Shown here: positions 1 to 12,400 of the stretch, in pieces
Layout of the letters: every line of letters begins with the position of its first letter
How positions within the stretch are numbered: position 1 is the stretch's first letter
Source: Agaricus subrufescens
Taxonomy: Eukaryota; Basidiomycota; Agaricomycetes; Agaricales; Agaricaceae
Length of the DNA stretch: 64,000 nt
NCBI GenBank assembly: GCA_029945375.1
Contig: CM057059.1
Span: 2,170,001 to 2,234,000, forward strand
Direction: 5' to 3'
Program-made: the position numbers and the translations under genes
Notes under the pieces: model-generated
The model's database searches: none
What the model was told of the DNA's origin: nothing
What the model saw: the letters and a program-made list of their open reading frames with translations, nothing else

Positions 1-387
1 TTGCCACTGAAATCCCAAGAGTTCATTCAGTAGGTGTATTTGCGATAGTAGAGATAACACGAACCCGACTACTGTGTATTTTTGACCATTTAGAGTGAAT
101 CCGGTGCCAGAAACCTTGACAAACCCGGTTGACGCTGGTTGAGATACGGTGGGGGTAGTGCCAGAAGAGGAGGTAGTAGAATGAGTAGTCGTTGGAAGAG
201 GACTGGTTACGGTTGCTCCAGGGAGGCACTGCCAGTACCATTCGTTCTGTTCGACACAAGCAGACCCGGATGCACAAGCCGTCTCCCCTGTCCAATTCAA
301 GCCACCGCACTGCCCCCAGACGGGAACATCTGCGGCCACAAGAGATGCAGAAATGGCCAAGGGGATTAACCTAGTCGCGAGCTTCAT
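1..387 (-). CDS. CBM1 + GH5 endo-beta-mannanase-like, 5' end only
   Basis: This is the N-terminal part of a secreted plant-cell-wall hydrolase that runs off the left edge. Exon 1 (65-387) encodes a signal peptide ([19 protein letters not shown]), then a family 1 cellulose-binding module with the usual [12 protein letters not shown] and W.QC pattern, then a Ser/Thr/Pro linker. The next segment ([13 protein letters not shown]) is the typical opening of fungal GH5 beta-mannanases. A 58-nt intron (7-64) separates it from exon 2, which begins at position 6. The catalytic barrel lies outside the window, so the GH5 mannanase assignment rests on this short opening and the CBM1-linker layout. Another CBM1-linked GH5 enzyme is possible. 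Confidence 0.78.
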   Translation of the reverse strand, partial: MKLATRLIPLAISASLVAADVPVWGQCGGLNWTGETACASGSACVEQNEWYWQCLPGATVTSPLPTTTHSTTSSSGTTPTVSQPASTGFVKVSGTGFTLNGQKYTVVGFVLSLLSQIHLLNELLGFQWQ

Positions 388-745
388 TCCGGAAGGGACC
401 TTTGGGAACAAGAGGAGTATCAGCTAACCCGCATTTTATAACATGCGAACGACTGCATACCGGATATTCCTCGCTCTGTACTTGGCTGGGGTCAGTTTAG
501 CGATATTACTCCGCTGTCTCAATAGGATCGGAATGCCCCAAATAACGCTGAGAATCTATCTTTTGAATGTCACGGGAAAATCTGGCACAAGCCTCACGTC
601 AAAACCGCGAGAGTTACTAAGTCGCAAGTGTAAAACATTAATGGTGAATTGAAAGTTTATAGTACTATCGAAAACTGTTGCAAAAGGTAAATACATTGCG
701 TAGAATCCGTTGTAGATCTCCTCTCCAGATAGTCAGTAAACGGGG
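388..745. other. intergenic, between GGT stop and mannanase start
   Basis: 358 bases with no supportable gene. Both flanking genes are on the minus strand, so this should hold the mannanase promoter and the 3' region of the gamma-glutamyltranspeptidase gene. The short open frames here show no splice-linked continuation. Confidence 0.5.
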
Positions 746-3057
746 TTAATAACCTGCTGCAACCCCATTCTTTCTAGAATCGCTCGCAGCTGAATTAAAC
801 ACGTGAGAAAGGAAGAAGCAGCAAGAGGGCCGGGAAGAAATGGACGGACCGTAAATGACAGCATCTTTCTTGAGTACAACTTGAACCACAGCAGCTATCC
901 TATTGATATCAGCCACTTCGGAGAATTAGCGCGCCGTAAGCTCTACTGGCAAGGAAACTAAGACTGACAGGTGACATTATGGCCTACCCGTCGCAAGAAT
1001 TCTAGTGCTTCAGGTGGGTAGTCTTCATCTGCTTCCAAAACCAGAGGATACAATTGGTCGTGCAAACGACCGAATTCTACGGCCTCACTAGCATCAAGGC
1101 CCCAATCGAGATTGAGTAAAGTTTGTAATACAGAACCGAAAATCCGTCCTCCGCCGGCCCCGCCAATAGAGGCATAGAGGGAGCCGTCGGGATTTTCGAT
1201 GATGCTGGGGGACATGGATGACACTGGCCTCTTTCCCGGTACGGGGTAGTTATCTAGAGGGGAGCGATTAAAGACATCAAACCAATGAAAGGGAAAGTGC
1301 TTTACATGGAGAAGGCCATAACCCGAAATCGTTGGGTGTGCCGGGCACCGAAAAATCGTCCATTTCATCGTTCAATATCACACCCGTTATAGGATCCAAC
1401 ACATGATTGCCAAAAACGCTATTGACTGTAGACGTGAATGAGACGGCCATTCCGTCCCGATCAATTATAGATGTGTGACTCTAAATTAAACTTGTTATAG
1501 AATCTAGTGAAAGGGGAAAAATGGGACATACGGTTCCATGATCAGGCTTCATGTCGAACTCTGGATGATAATATTCTGGGGGGTGAGTCGCATCCTGGTT
1601 GAAATTGAATAGGTATTTCCAAGACGTAACGTGTCAAAAGGATAACGCACATCAGTTATATTAGAATATATGTCATGCGCATATTTCTTCGTAATCATCT
1701 CTTGAATGCGCCGGGTATCGTTAAGAGACGTCGGGTCGGACATCCGCGTTCTGGAAAGTGTCAGATGATTAATATTACGGCGTAAAATCAGACATACCGA
1801 GAAGCAAAAGCAAACTTCAGAGTCTCAACCATTCGATGAACATTAAGCGGTGTCCTTTCCGTTAGGTTATAATTTTCCAGGACATTGAACATCTGTATGA
1901 GGACTTGTCGTGCAACATTTTTAAGAACAGGCGGGTTACAAGAATGTTTCACGGACTTACGAGGACCAGCGGATGGCGGTTGATTAGTATATATATATCT
2001 ACCATGATAAGTTCCTTGTAGCGCCTTGTCAACTCGCACACGGTATTGTCTTAAATCCTCCGCTGTGATTATTCCACCCGTTAAGCGGACCTTTTCAATG
2101 AGGGCTTCAGCGATTGGTCCCTGGAATCACGTTAATGTGACGAGACTTGCGAAAATATGGCAAACATTACGTTATAAAAAGCATCAGGACCTTGCTCAGC
2201 AATCACGGAGAGTGTCCGCGAATAGTTCGTCCGGTGTATCATATCACCCTCCGTCAATAGACTTCCCCGTGGGGCAAATATTGCACTCCAATCTGGATTC
2301 TCCAGCATGAGGGAGGAGTACATCTACAAGCTTACGAATGAACGCAAACCATCGACCCGAATAGTAAAACTTACCTGGATACGCCTTGCTAGTTCCTTTT
2401 GGACGGGCCACCCAGCAGCAAGCTTCGCAGCAGGCTCTACTAGATCCTTCCAGGGAATAGTACCCCATCGACGATGTGCCTCTTGCAGTCCACGAAGCTC
2501 TCCGGGTATGGCCACAGCCAGCCCTCCGTATCGGGAAGCCATAGGTTGGTCTTTGTACATCGTCCGATTAGACAAAGCGGGCGCTGTCTCCCTGCAATCG
2601 ATTGACCACACATCCGAAGGTTCCCCAGGCGACTCGGGAGGTATTCGAATAACCATGAACCCTCCTCCACCGATTCCAGAGCTGTGGTAGTTAGTACGGA
2701 ATATATCGTATTCTTTGTTGAGACTTACGAGAACATGTTCACTACGCCTAAGCAAGTGTTGGCACTAACGACAGCGTCGACCGCATTTCCTCCCTGTGCG
2801 AGCGCGGCCACGCCCATCTTGGAGCATATCTCGTTCTCTGTCGCTACAGCACCATTATACGCTTTGACGAGGTATGCGGGACTCCTTATGCCCCGAGAGT
2901 AGTTACGCTGAATGCCTGCTGGCCGGAAATTGTGGGAGTCCCGGTGCCACCAGTAGAGCAGAACAACAGAACCCAGAGCGATGATACCAATCACTATACG
3001 GTCATTGAGATTGTTGCCTTTTAGACGGCGTGAACTGGGTAGCTCCAAGAAACCCAT
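746..3057 (-). CDS. gamma-glutamyltranspeptidase, type II membrane form
   Basis: Cleaves the gamma-glutamyl bond of glutathione and conjugates and transfers it to an amino acid or water. I splice about nine exons. The ATG at 3057 gives a short basic N-terminus and one membrane segment (IVIGIIALGSVVLLYWW), so a vacuolar or extracytosolic enzyme is expected. Family hallmarks follow in order: GAVATENEICSKMGVAAL, GGNAVDA, SSGIGGGGFM, the autoprocessing site GT-SHTSIID with nucleophile Thr, NDEMDDFSVPGTPN, PGKRPVSSMSPSI, GGAGGGRI and a C-terminal ASDSRKNGVAAGY before TAA. The apparent frame break around 1250-1320 is resolved by an intron that joins FGLWPSP to YNYPVPGKRP. A GTG-started longer N-terminus (to 3186) is open but lacks ATG. 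The gene looks intact. Confidence 0.93.
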
Positions 3058-3424
3058 TGAACGCAGGTGAGAGCAAAGCGAAAAACAGCCGGTTGCGTGC
3101 GGGCGCCATTCCTGAGGACAGCAGTGTATTTGAAGAATGTTGGCATGATGTGCAGCCAAAAATAGCACTTCGTTCAACCCATTCACACAGCTATCTTGTC
3201 ACGCGTTGTCACATGCCGTATCTCCCCTTCCACGACCCGGGCCATGGAAAAAAGGCAAGTCTCCCTATCTACCTCCCTTGCTGTGCTGAGCCAGTGGCCC
3301 AGGAAAAGCTTGGTCTCGCAAGGTCCATAGAATCATTCTATTAAGCGATTATCTCACCCTCTCTTTAGTCGTGCCGGATGCAAATCGGCGACTGAGACTA
3401 AGCCTTAATAGCAGATATGACAGA

Positions 3425-4697
3425 ATGATTGAAACGATGCGTCTAACCCGCATATACCCCAGCAACAAAGTCAGGAAGAAATCCCCGGGAATGACTCAGC
3501 CGAGATATTTGGCTGACAGAAAGATTACGCATTCGCACGGAAGTCTTGAGAATTCCTTTCATTGTCCGGCGAACGCTATCTCCAGTGATCCGAAATCTAT
3601 TCTGAACGGTGAGGGCTTTCCGCGCAAAGGGGACTTGTCAACTCCTTATAGCCCTACGGGCAAGGTAGTACATCCTAAGCATCTACAGCCAGCGGTCTTC
3701 ACTCAATACACCGAAGTCTACACTCGGTTCTCAGGATTCCTTCCTCCCTTGTTGGTTAGCTGAGACCTTCGCAACGCTCCCACAGAAGCATCCGTTAAGG
3801 GTTTCGTTGCCTCTAGTCACGAGTTCTCCCTCCGATACCCATCTTTCATCTGACCTTACTGTTATCGAAACGCACGGTATGCCAACAGAATCCGAACAAC
3901 TCATGCCCATCAGCGACATGGACAACGCATCTGGGAGCCCTACGATAGTTTTTGATGACCTCCAAAAGACCCCAAATCGTAATGGCAGCAGTTTAGTTGA
4001 AAGTGCATCCCGCGCAGCTTTTCAAGTGGCACAGGACCCTGAAGGCATCAAACCCTTCTCAACTCCTGGCCCAGCCTCTACCATATTCAGCAATTATACA
4101 CCTCCTCGACTGGACTTCAGTAATTTGGATATTCAATATCTCCAGACGACATTTGAATGCACGGACAACTCTAACAGGAGCACTTTGGATAAGCTGGGTA
4201 AATTAGACACGGGGGGCCAGCGACGTCTTGAGAGAGAAACAGACATTACCATCTCACAGCTCGCGACCCCGGCGAAAGTTGATAAGCTCCGAGATTCGTA
4301 CCGCTCTCCAGGCCCTGCGATGGCCGTGCCTTTCGCAGAGGAGGTCGCGTCATTCGACTCGGAAGACGAGTCAAGGACGGGTCTATTGTATCCGTCAGAG
4401 TTCACAGAACTCGACTTTCGATGGACCGCTTTTAATCGAAAGGGCACCTCTCAAAGTGCAGGACCCCATAGTATCGCACCTGATGAAACTTGCACCAATG
4501 TACACCCGAGTCACCCTGCATTGGACCAGGTGCATGCACTCTTTGGCAGGTCTCCTTCACCGGACGACGATTTATTTCACTTCCAAACCGTTTTGAATGC
4601 TGCAGACCAAGAAAAAGATGAAAAAATTCTTGAGACCCTTGTCTCGAGAAGAGCCTCTCACAGAAACGGATCGAATCAGCTTAGAGTTCAGGTATGA
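3425..4697 (+). CDS. hypothetical Ser/Pro-rich acidic protein
   Basis: I do not recognise a family. A first exon (ATG at 3425, alternatives at 3437 and 3491) reads to STPYSPTGK and can be joined in phase across a 121-nt intron (3665-3785, GTAGTA...CACAG) to a long open frame ending at 4697. If that intron is wrong, translation could start at the ATG at 3879 (MPTESEQLMPISDM). The protein is rich in Ser, Thr, Pro, Asp and Glu, has no obvious signal peptide or membrane segment, and looks largely disordered. Its last residues (LRVQV) sit on a GTATGA donor, so a short final exon near 4760 (MNSR, stop) is also possible. Divergent from the GGT gene. The open frame is long and its composition protein-like, but function is unknown. 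Confidence 0.55.
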
Positions 4698-4852
4698 CTC
4701 AGGGATGGAACATTGTCAATACCTGGAGTTGGTTGGTGATGCTATCCGCCTGGGTTCAGATGAATAGTCGATAGTGCACCATCCTATAGATCATTGATCA
4801 GGGATATATTTGTAAATCCTACGCTAAACAGATACTCGATGAAAGCCTTTTA

Positions 4853-5679
4853 CTACCCAACGTCACCCCCAGTGTATGTTTCCACCGCAATTCCCGTCTC
4901 ACCTTTGTGTTTGACAAGACGGTAACGCTCCAATTTATATACTTCATACGCCCGGGATGCGAGCTTCATTGCTTGTATGTGGTGAGGCCCCGAATTAGCT
5001 GCCATTGCGTGTTTTCGGCTTTGCCAGATACAGGTAGCCATGTTCATACGAGTTTGTCGGTGGGGTGCACCATACCAATACATGATAAGCTAGAAACCGA
5101 ATCAGCAGACACGTGCATAGGACAAATAATGCTCATACCCCTCCGTTGCTGACGGCCTCTTCATGAGCAAGTCTATCGGCTTCGTATAAAGTTGAGGCTA
5201 CATATATTCATTAGACCCGATGATAAATTCCAAGGTATTCAAAACTTGCATGTTTCGTCATCACCGGCATCATGATTTCGTTTACTGCGGAAGACGACGC
5301 AATACCATTCACGCTCCTCCTCTTCTGGCAAAGACAGTTCCGCCCAGTTAAAGGCGTCGGCATACGGCATACTAGCGTATTCCGATGTCAAAGGCCTAAA
5401 GTTATGTAAAGATTTGTGTAATGAGAGCGAGACCGGGTCGATGTGCGGAAGACGATTTGTAGTGTGGTCTTTATTGGGAGGGTCTGGCGAAATGCTTTCT
5501 GGCAGGGATGACAGGCGAGGCGGAAGATACAAAATGGGGTGTGAGGGATCAATGAGAGTTTGGATAGTGTGTTGTGGAAGCTTATGAGGATTTCGTGCTC
5601 CAGGAATGCCATTTTCAGAGGGGAGAGACGCTGCTGTGGCGAGTTCAGAAGTGCAAGTGGTTGTGAGTGAGGGGGCCAT
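4853..5679 (-). CDS. UPF0643-type conserved fungal protein
   Basis: Uncharacterised protein conserved in fungi. ATG at 5679 (MAPSLTTTCTSEL). Exon 1 carries YADAFNWAELSLPEEEEREW followed by YCVVFRSKR. A small middle exon encodes LYEADRLAHEEAVSNGG, and the last exon reads LIMYWYGAPHRQTRMNMATC, then IWQSRKHAMAANS, and ends KGETGIAVETYTGGDVG. The core (EREWYCV.FRS, LYEADRLAHEEA, G.NLATCIWQSR) matches what I recall of the UPF0643 family (Schizosaccharomyces PB2B2.08 type). The first intron can use GTAAAC or GTGATG as donor. I prefer GTGATG because it keeps VFRSKR. The function is not known. The stop is TAG at 4853-4855. Confidence 0.78.
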
Positions 5680-6691
5680 CTTATTGAAGAATAGACAAGT
5701 GAACAAAAGCTTTAAATAAGAGACGGCAGATATTCATAACCTTGGGATGAGAATATGCTAATTTCGATTGTGGGATTGCGCGATTGCGACCTAAAACGGC
5801 GTCAGAAGAGCGCCTGGAACCTTATGGAATTGGGAGATAGGCTATTTAAGCGGCGTTTCGGCTCCCAGCGCCGAGTATCACGCACGCAGGCTTGCTATGG
5901 CAGTGCCAGACAGAAATTCTGGTGATCTGGTAACGGGAAATAGGGGGGAAAGTGATTCCGGTATTGAGTACTTGAAAATGATTGAGTTGTAATTAAGCAT
6001 ATGGGTCCTTGTTCCGAAGCGTGTGAAATATCAGGATTCGCCGCCCATTCAAATTCAGGGTTGTTCTGATGAGCATTTCGCTGTTAGCTGGCGGAATGTT
6101 TGCCTTGGCATTAAATCCTTCACAGCGGCGGACAAAAGATGTATACAGTGTACGTTGACTTGTATCAAGGGTTATGAGCTTCTATGAATATTTTCAGTGC
6201 CATTTAAGCTTGCATGGTGCCGTTCCATACGATCTATCATGCTGTGGCAGCAGGATTCTAAAGTGGAGAGATCTGGTAATTCTTGCTGTATCCGCTGTGA
6301 ACGGGCCAGAAAAATGTACATGCACACATGGGCGCACTTATTTTAACAGAGCTTGGGAGGAACTTGTAAATTGCAACAGCTCCAATGATGGTCAAGATTA
6401 CAACAGACTCAGCTTCAGAGCTTGGGAGGAACTTCTAATATCTAACAGCTCCATTGATGGTTAAGAGTATAACCGACTCAGCTTTAGACTGCGCGGGAAA
6501 GAAAGTTGCCCATAAGTGAACCTTCGAAGCCTTTCGAATGCGGATTTAGAGTTCTGCAATGGTTCCATTATTCCCACTATCCAGCGGTCCTGTCTACTCC
6601 CAACGACTCAGTGGGAACATTCGCTGTCACGCGTCACAAGGTAACGGGGGGATGTGACTGGAGTAAACGGACCCGTGGATGCCCACTGCTC
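5680..6691. other. intergenic, about 1 kb with a tandem duplication
   Basis: Lies between two divergently transcribed genes. Apart from the two-copy 69-bp direct repeat (6348-6485) I see no coding exon, RNA gene or mobile-element feature. It probably holds both promoters. Confidence 0.5.
6348..6485. repeat. 69-bp direct tandem duplication, two copies
   Basis: Copy 1 (6348-6416) and copy 2 (6417-6485) both begin AGAGCTTGGGAGGAACTT and end near CAGCTT. They share roughly 85 percent identity with no length change, so this is an older duplication. It lies about 210 bp upstream of the ATG of the complex I 21 kDa-type gene. Confidence 0.85.
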
Positions 6692-7378
6692 ATGGCTACC
6701 AAGAAGGCAGCCGAGTCAACGCTTTACCACCTCAGCCCAAAGGGCTTCTGGAAAAACTTCCGTGGGTTCTATGTTTTTCTAGATATTTTTTTCTCTTCTA
6801 TAAACGCAATATCATAGGCAATGCTGTTGTCGTGAACCCCGAGATCTCCAGTGGTTTGCCTATCCAAGGACTTCACCGCTATCCTCCACCAGCATCTAGG
6901 CCGGAGCACTATTCAACCCCTGCCACCAAAGGTGCCCAACTTCGTCAAAATGTTTCCTCCGGGTGCTGACTCTCCCTAGCCTCCGATCCTGCCCAAAACC
7001 CATATTACAAACGTGATGTTCGACGTGCCTACGGCCAGCTGTCGGTAGTTACACAGGGTCAGCTTTCACAACTCCTGATCGAACATTCTGGCGCGCAAGC
7101 GTAAGTTGAACCGAGTTCATGGTAAGAGTTGCAAAATTCAACTTGTCAAATATAGGGTTGCCGCTCCGGAAGAAGGCAAGAGTGATGTGCCGAGCGCACC
7201 TTCAGAATCCACTACACTCTCTCAGGCTATTTCAACTATCACGGGCGCGACAAAGGTATATTCCGCGGAGAAACTCCCACCCAGCATCCCTACCGCTTTC
7301 CAACGCTGGCAGCCTAAGCGTTCGGTAGATGCTCCTCACGATCCCTTTGCTTACTTCCCTATGGTGATGTACCGCTAG
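6692..7378 (+). CDS. complex I 21 kDa-type accessory subunit
   Basis: Four exons (6692-6761, 6818-6931, 6980-7100, 7156-7378) join in phase to a 175-residue protein. The start reads MATKKAAESTLYHLSPKGFW, then VVNPEISSGLPIQGLHRYPP, ASDPAQNPYYKRDVRRAY, QLSVVTQGQLSQLLIEHS, and the C-terminus RSVDAPHDPFAYFPMVMYR. The NPEIS.GLPI, SDPAQNPYYKRD.RRAYP-like and L.VVTQ segments are those I associate with the fungal NADH:ubiquinone oxidoreductase 21 kDa subunit (N-terminal domain family). It would be a mitochondrial inner-membrane accessory subunit. No single open frame reveals it because every exon is short. The exons and phases are seen directly. The family name is recalled and should be confirmed by a profile search. 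Confidence 0.75.
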
Positions 7379-7714
7379 AGTATAGAAGGGCATATTCCCA
7401 TTGAATTTAGATTCACAAACTGGCACAACAGAAGGCTCGCGATTTATTGTTCGAAAGTTTGTCTGTACGTTTGGCATACCAGCCTGCAACACTGTAAAAG
7501 ATGCCTGGACTAGGAGAGAAGTAAGTCATAGACTACGAGCCTCCGTAATCCGCGTCGCGTGAGCCCTATCGAAATCAGTTCCAAAGCATTCAGTGCCATT
7601 CACTTGATAAGTTTGAGGTCCCGAATCGACGTCGGGTGACGATGGAAGACAAATTCTTTCCGAAAATAGTGATAATGTATGATCGCCCTGGCCGACAAAT
7701 AGAAATAAACACTT
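7379..7714. other. intergenic, no feature seen
   Basis: 336 bases between two plus-strand genes. No supportable exon. Probably contains the terminator of the complex I subunit gene and the promoter of the Cus2 homologue. Confidence 0.5.
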
Positions 7715-9219
7715 ATGTCCGCACCACCACCACCACCGCCACCTGCACCATCGGGTGCCCATCCGTTTGCCAATGACCATAGGTATCTCGAACATTAATT
7801 CCATATTTTTGTAAACTTATTGGCTCTCCAGGGTGTATTTTAACAAGTCATCCAACTCGTGGAGGTACGAGGAAGATGATGGAACAGAAATGGAATATGA
7901 CACCGCCAAAGCTTCTTGGGTGCCTCTGGTATGTCACAATCACGTTTTTTTATTCCAAAGTGGGCATGCCATCAACAATCTCTAGCTAGATGAGGACTTG
8001 GTCAAGCAACAACAAGCTGCGTATTCAGTCCCTGGAGTCGATGAAGAGGCAAGTCCTTTGAGACGGTGGAAACACTCGACGTGAAAAATCTAACCATCAG
8101 CACGCCGTTACCCGAAGGCACCCGCAGCACCGGTACTCAAACGCGAGAACAAGAAACGGAAAGAACGCGAAGATTATACAGGTGTCACTCAGAATCAAAA
8201 TGCCGTTGCTGGTCCCTCTAAACGAGGCCGAAGCGATAACCCTGCGCATAACTCAAAGAATACTGCTGTCTACGTGACTGGACTTCCCTTGGACGCTGAG
8301 CACGACGAGCTTGTGGGGCGCTTTTCTCGTTGCGGCGTCATTGAAGAAGATGATGCTGGTGAACCGAAAGTGAAGATGTATGCCAATGACGATGGCTCAT
8401 TTATTGGCGAGGCATTGGTCGTGTACTTCAAGGAAGACTCGGTGACTCTTGCCATCAACTTGCTAGACGAAGCAGAATTACGCATCGGAGATTCATCAAC
8501 CGTGATGCACGTCTCAAAAGCTGACTTCGCCCATAAGAGTAATACTGCAGGCAAAGGAGGACAACCGCGGAGAGTAGTCGATAAGAAAAAGACTACGAGG
8601 AGGATAGGGAAAATGCAAAAGTATGATTCATTTAATCTCTGTTGTTTTTTTATCTCATATCTTCGCAAGGAAACTTCAGGAATGGGATGACGAGGATGGG
8701 TTTGGGCCCGCGAAAGAGCCTGAGGATTCTGGAAAGGATGCTCAGAAACACAGTCGAGTAGTCGTTTTGAGACATATGTTCACTTTGGAGGATCTAGAGA
8801 AAGATGCATCGCTACTTTTAGAACTCAAAGAAGATGTCCGGGAAGAATGCTCAACGCTAGGTGAAGTAACCAATGTAGTCCTATATGACGTGGGTACCAT
8901 TCATATCTACCTTTGTCGTTGTCTGACCATTCAACAGAAAGAAAAAGACGGGATCATGACAGTCAAGTTTCGGGATCCAATCAGTGCTCAAGCATGCATC
9001 CTCGTACGTTCTTTCGCCCTTTCACTCACAATCAATTCCAACTTCAGCGTATAGAGAATGAATGGCCGGTTTTTCGACGGTAGACGTGTCGAAGCAAGTC
9101 TTTTCGCCGGTAGACAACGATTCAAGCGATCTGGAGCTGGCGAAGATCTTGAAGGAGAAGATACAGAGGGTAAGAGACTGGACGACTTTGCTCAATGGTT
9201 GATGGCGGAGGGCGAATAA
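7715..9219 (+). CDS. Tat-SF1/Cus2-type U2 snRNP splicing factor
   Basis: Nuclear RNA-binding protein that in yeast (Cus2) helps U2 snRNA folding and pre-spliceosome assembly. ATG at 7715 gives a Pro-rich start (MSAPPPPPPPAPSG). Next come YFNKSSNSWRYEEDDGTEME and a basic stretch (KRENKKRKERED). RRM1 reads TAVYVTGLPLDAEHDELVGR, with GEALVVYF as its RNP1-like strand. The second RRM is a UHM type (VVVLRHMFTLEDLEKD) ending NGRFFDGRRVEASLFAG, with the Arg-x-Phe loop typical of UHMs. Seven short exons fit. One intron must use a GTCCTT donor to keep the frame into RRYPKAPAAPVLKR. An intron precedes RMNGRFF. The C-terminus is DDFAQWLMAEGE before TAA. Confidence 0.9.
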
Positions 9220-9430
9220 AAAATCTCAACGACAATATCTATTATTCTTTGTGAAAACGCGACGTATCAATGATGTGTATCCATAATTTAATTGATGTTG
9301 CTTGGATGAAAGAAAAAAAATAATAGCAGCTGGGTGCCAAAATGAGATAGAACAATCTACCAACATGAACAGAGAGGCTTTTTGTTAACCGTTTCCAGCC
9401 GCTGTAAAATAAGAGTGTTCAGAAGTCACT

Positions 9431-12400
9431 CTACTGAATGACTGGAGGAAAACCTACTTCGACAATTACGGTCCTTTTGTTGCTCTCGTTTGGTGGTTGA
9501 ATCCAGTCGATATTTGAAGTCCTGACAGTGTCACGTCGATCGCGACTAAAGGAAGGCCTGAGTCCTTCCACATGAGAAGTAGACTTGGACATCGCTGCCA
9601 AGTCCTCCTCTAGAATAGAACTAGCTGATGATGCAGCTTCAGGCACAGTCGGTAGAGGACTTCCAGGAGGAGAGAAAGGAGATGTCGCATTAGGTGCTGA
9701 ACTAGAGTGAGCGCCAAACATATCTCGGTGGCTACCACCACCACCGCTAATCGGCAAAGGCCTAGGCTGAATAGCCTCTCCAACGTCCACTTCTTCCTCG
9801 TCTACTCCTAGACGCTGCAAGCTCGCTTCAACAGCATCCAATCGTTCTAGATGTTCTAAAATAGTGACACCTGTAGTCCCAGGATGAATTCTTTGGAATT
9901 TAGCGGCAAATGGCACTGGACGAGGAAGTCCAGAAGCATCTGTAGAAGTTCGACGTATAGGAGGAGGAAATTCTCCAGTAGTGCTCTGACTTCGAGGCCG
10001 TTGGGGAATAGGAACACTGTTGACAGACATTCGGGGTGAAGGGAGACTGGGTTCAGCAGCATCGGTTTCAGTGTCGTGAATGATTTCCTCTTGTACCTCG
10101 ACTTCGTCATCCCACACAAGCACTTTTTGCCGACGAGTGAGCTCTAACGGGCCTATTGACAATCATGATCAGCAATAAATTTATGTAGTCTCTGTCCTGC
10201 TAGTTCACCTTCATCCTGTAATACATATTAAATGAATGTTATCCAATATGATGCTGTCACTCACAGAATGCTTCAAGGACTGAACAATGTTCCATGCCTG
10301 CCCTTTATGAAACAATAAGTCCAAGATTAAGCTTAATTCATTCACGTCAAACTAACCTTTAATAACTGCCATTTGTCGCTTTTAACAACGTAAGAACGAA
10401 CAGTTATCATAATAACACGAGTCGCACTCACAGCAAACATTTTGGGGTGAAAATCTGGATCCACGGCAAACAGTTTTCGAAGTTGGAAAGTTGTTTCTTC
10501 CCACCAAGCCCTAGACGTGAGAAATGATAAAAAGTGTTCTCTTGTCCTTTCGTTAAACGGGCGGCCGATAATGCTGACAGGGAGGTACAGCCAGCCATAA
10601 GTATATGATCTCCATCCCTGTGGGTGCTCGTGAGGGAAAGACAAAGAATTGTCGATAGCAGCAATGTGAATATGGGGTTTTCGTGTATAGTCGGCACCGA
10701 AGTAGTCTTCAGATAAAGCCGGAGATGCATTGACATTACGAGAACCACTGGCATCGGTTCTCTGGACGTTGGACGGCGTATTATCGGTTCGTTTCAATTC
10801 GCTCATTAGAGGCATTTCTAGTCGTACGGAGCGCGTTGGGGCGACATCTACGAGTGTTTTTTCATGATCTGCTTCACAATATTTAATCATATAATTATCC
10901 GCGCCACGATCAGTGTTGAGCATTAGATAGTCTGTGAAGGCTTGAGTCATCTCTTCTATGAGAGGGGAGAGAAATTTTGATTACCTAAAATCACTAGTCT
11001 GTAACAAATTTTCACCAATCAGACCATTGCATCACAGTCAGAAGGTCAAGGAAAACATACTTTTCGAGCTCCTGTCGGAAGCTCTGTTGCAGAGATTGTG
11101 TCCAGTAAAACGGAACTTGCATATCAGGAGACTCAGTGGCATCAAAAAGAACCCTTTCATCTTCATAATCAACTTCGTCATATAACTCCTCTCCGTCGCC
11201 AGTCTTGCCACACATAATGTTAAATGTGTTCAATATGCGTTTAGATATGGTGCCATGTCGATGATTAGAGTCGTCAAAGGTATCAGAGATTGCTCGGCCA
11301 GGCCACGGATGCCGTCTTAAGAACTCTGAGGCATCTTTGCCACAAAACATAAGCTAACGGCTCTGAGATAAAAGCTTGAAACATACCCGTATAACCATTT
11401 AAGAAGTATTGCATGCTGCCAATCTTCTCAGGCAGCGCCTTTCCCTTTTTAACAGCATTTCTATCAAGCCAATCATAGAAAAAAGCCTGCGACAGAAATA
11501 GGTAAGCGGGCCGCCGACACGGAAAGAGAGACGTGGGGTACCGGACTTGAGAGCGAAACAAGATAAGTGGGGGGAACAATGTATAATTCTAGTCGTCTAT
11601 CCAGCAGCGACGCAGCAGCTTCCGAGATGTAGCTAAAAGAACCGACTAAGTTATGGGCATTTTGTGTAAGGGATGAGCACGCACCTTAAATTGGGTATCA
11701 AGCAAGCACGTCCAAAAGGAATAATCCATCGGAACTGGCGATGAATCCATTTCGTGGTCTAGCGTTGAAGTGTTGAACGAAGTGGTTGATAAGATTCTGA
11801 ATGGAGATCTACCTTGGGGTTGAGTCTTCCATATGGTTCTTCATCCTTTGGTTTGAACACACTTCAAGAAGTGAAATGAAAGTCAAGAAAGGCGCTGCTG
11901 GAGACTTACGCCACGGTTCGCACCCGCCCACCCGGGCCCTTTGCACGAGCAAAGTAAGAACCCGACGATCCTTTCGAGATCATTTTCGGATGAATTCCCT
12001 CCAGAATAGCAAGCTTCACAGAGCGTTCCAACCTTTGGTGTTGTTGAGATGAGATGTCAGGGCGGGACATAAGCTCACGCACGTTTCAAATTCTTCTTGT
12101 GACATTGGAGGTTTGTGGTCCAACGTTTTGACCTGGAAAGCACGAAATCGCTGTAGAGATATCCAGCAGAGCGCTTTCTGGACTACTCACAACCTCAGCA
12201 ATCTGGCCCCTTGGAATCTGCGGCCCAAACACGCTCTTCCATATTTGTTTTTTCGAATACTCTTGCTTCTTCTTTTGCTTCCGCTTGACCTTCTGCGCTA
12301 TCGACTCTGTCCACCTGACATGGGGAGGAGTACTAAGCATTATGTACGAGATGCGCTGCACCGACACTGACCTCTTAAACGCATTATCGAGTTTCTTCAG

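Noticed and set aside
1240..1330. Possible frameshift in the GGT gene
   Set aside because: A normal GT-AG intron restores FGLWPSP-YNYPVPGKRP, so the gene is intact.
8045..8105. Possible GC-AG intron in the Cus2 homologue (GAG|GCAAGT)
   Set aside because: It puts the next exon in the wrong frame; a GTCCTT donor three codons on keeps the frame.
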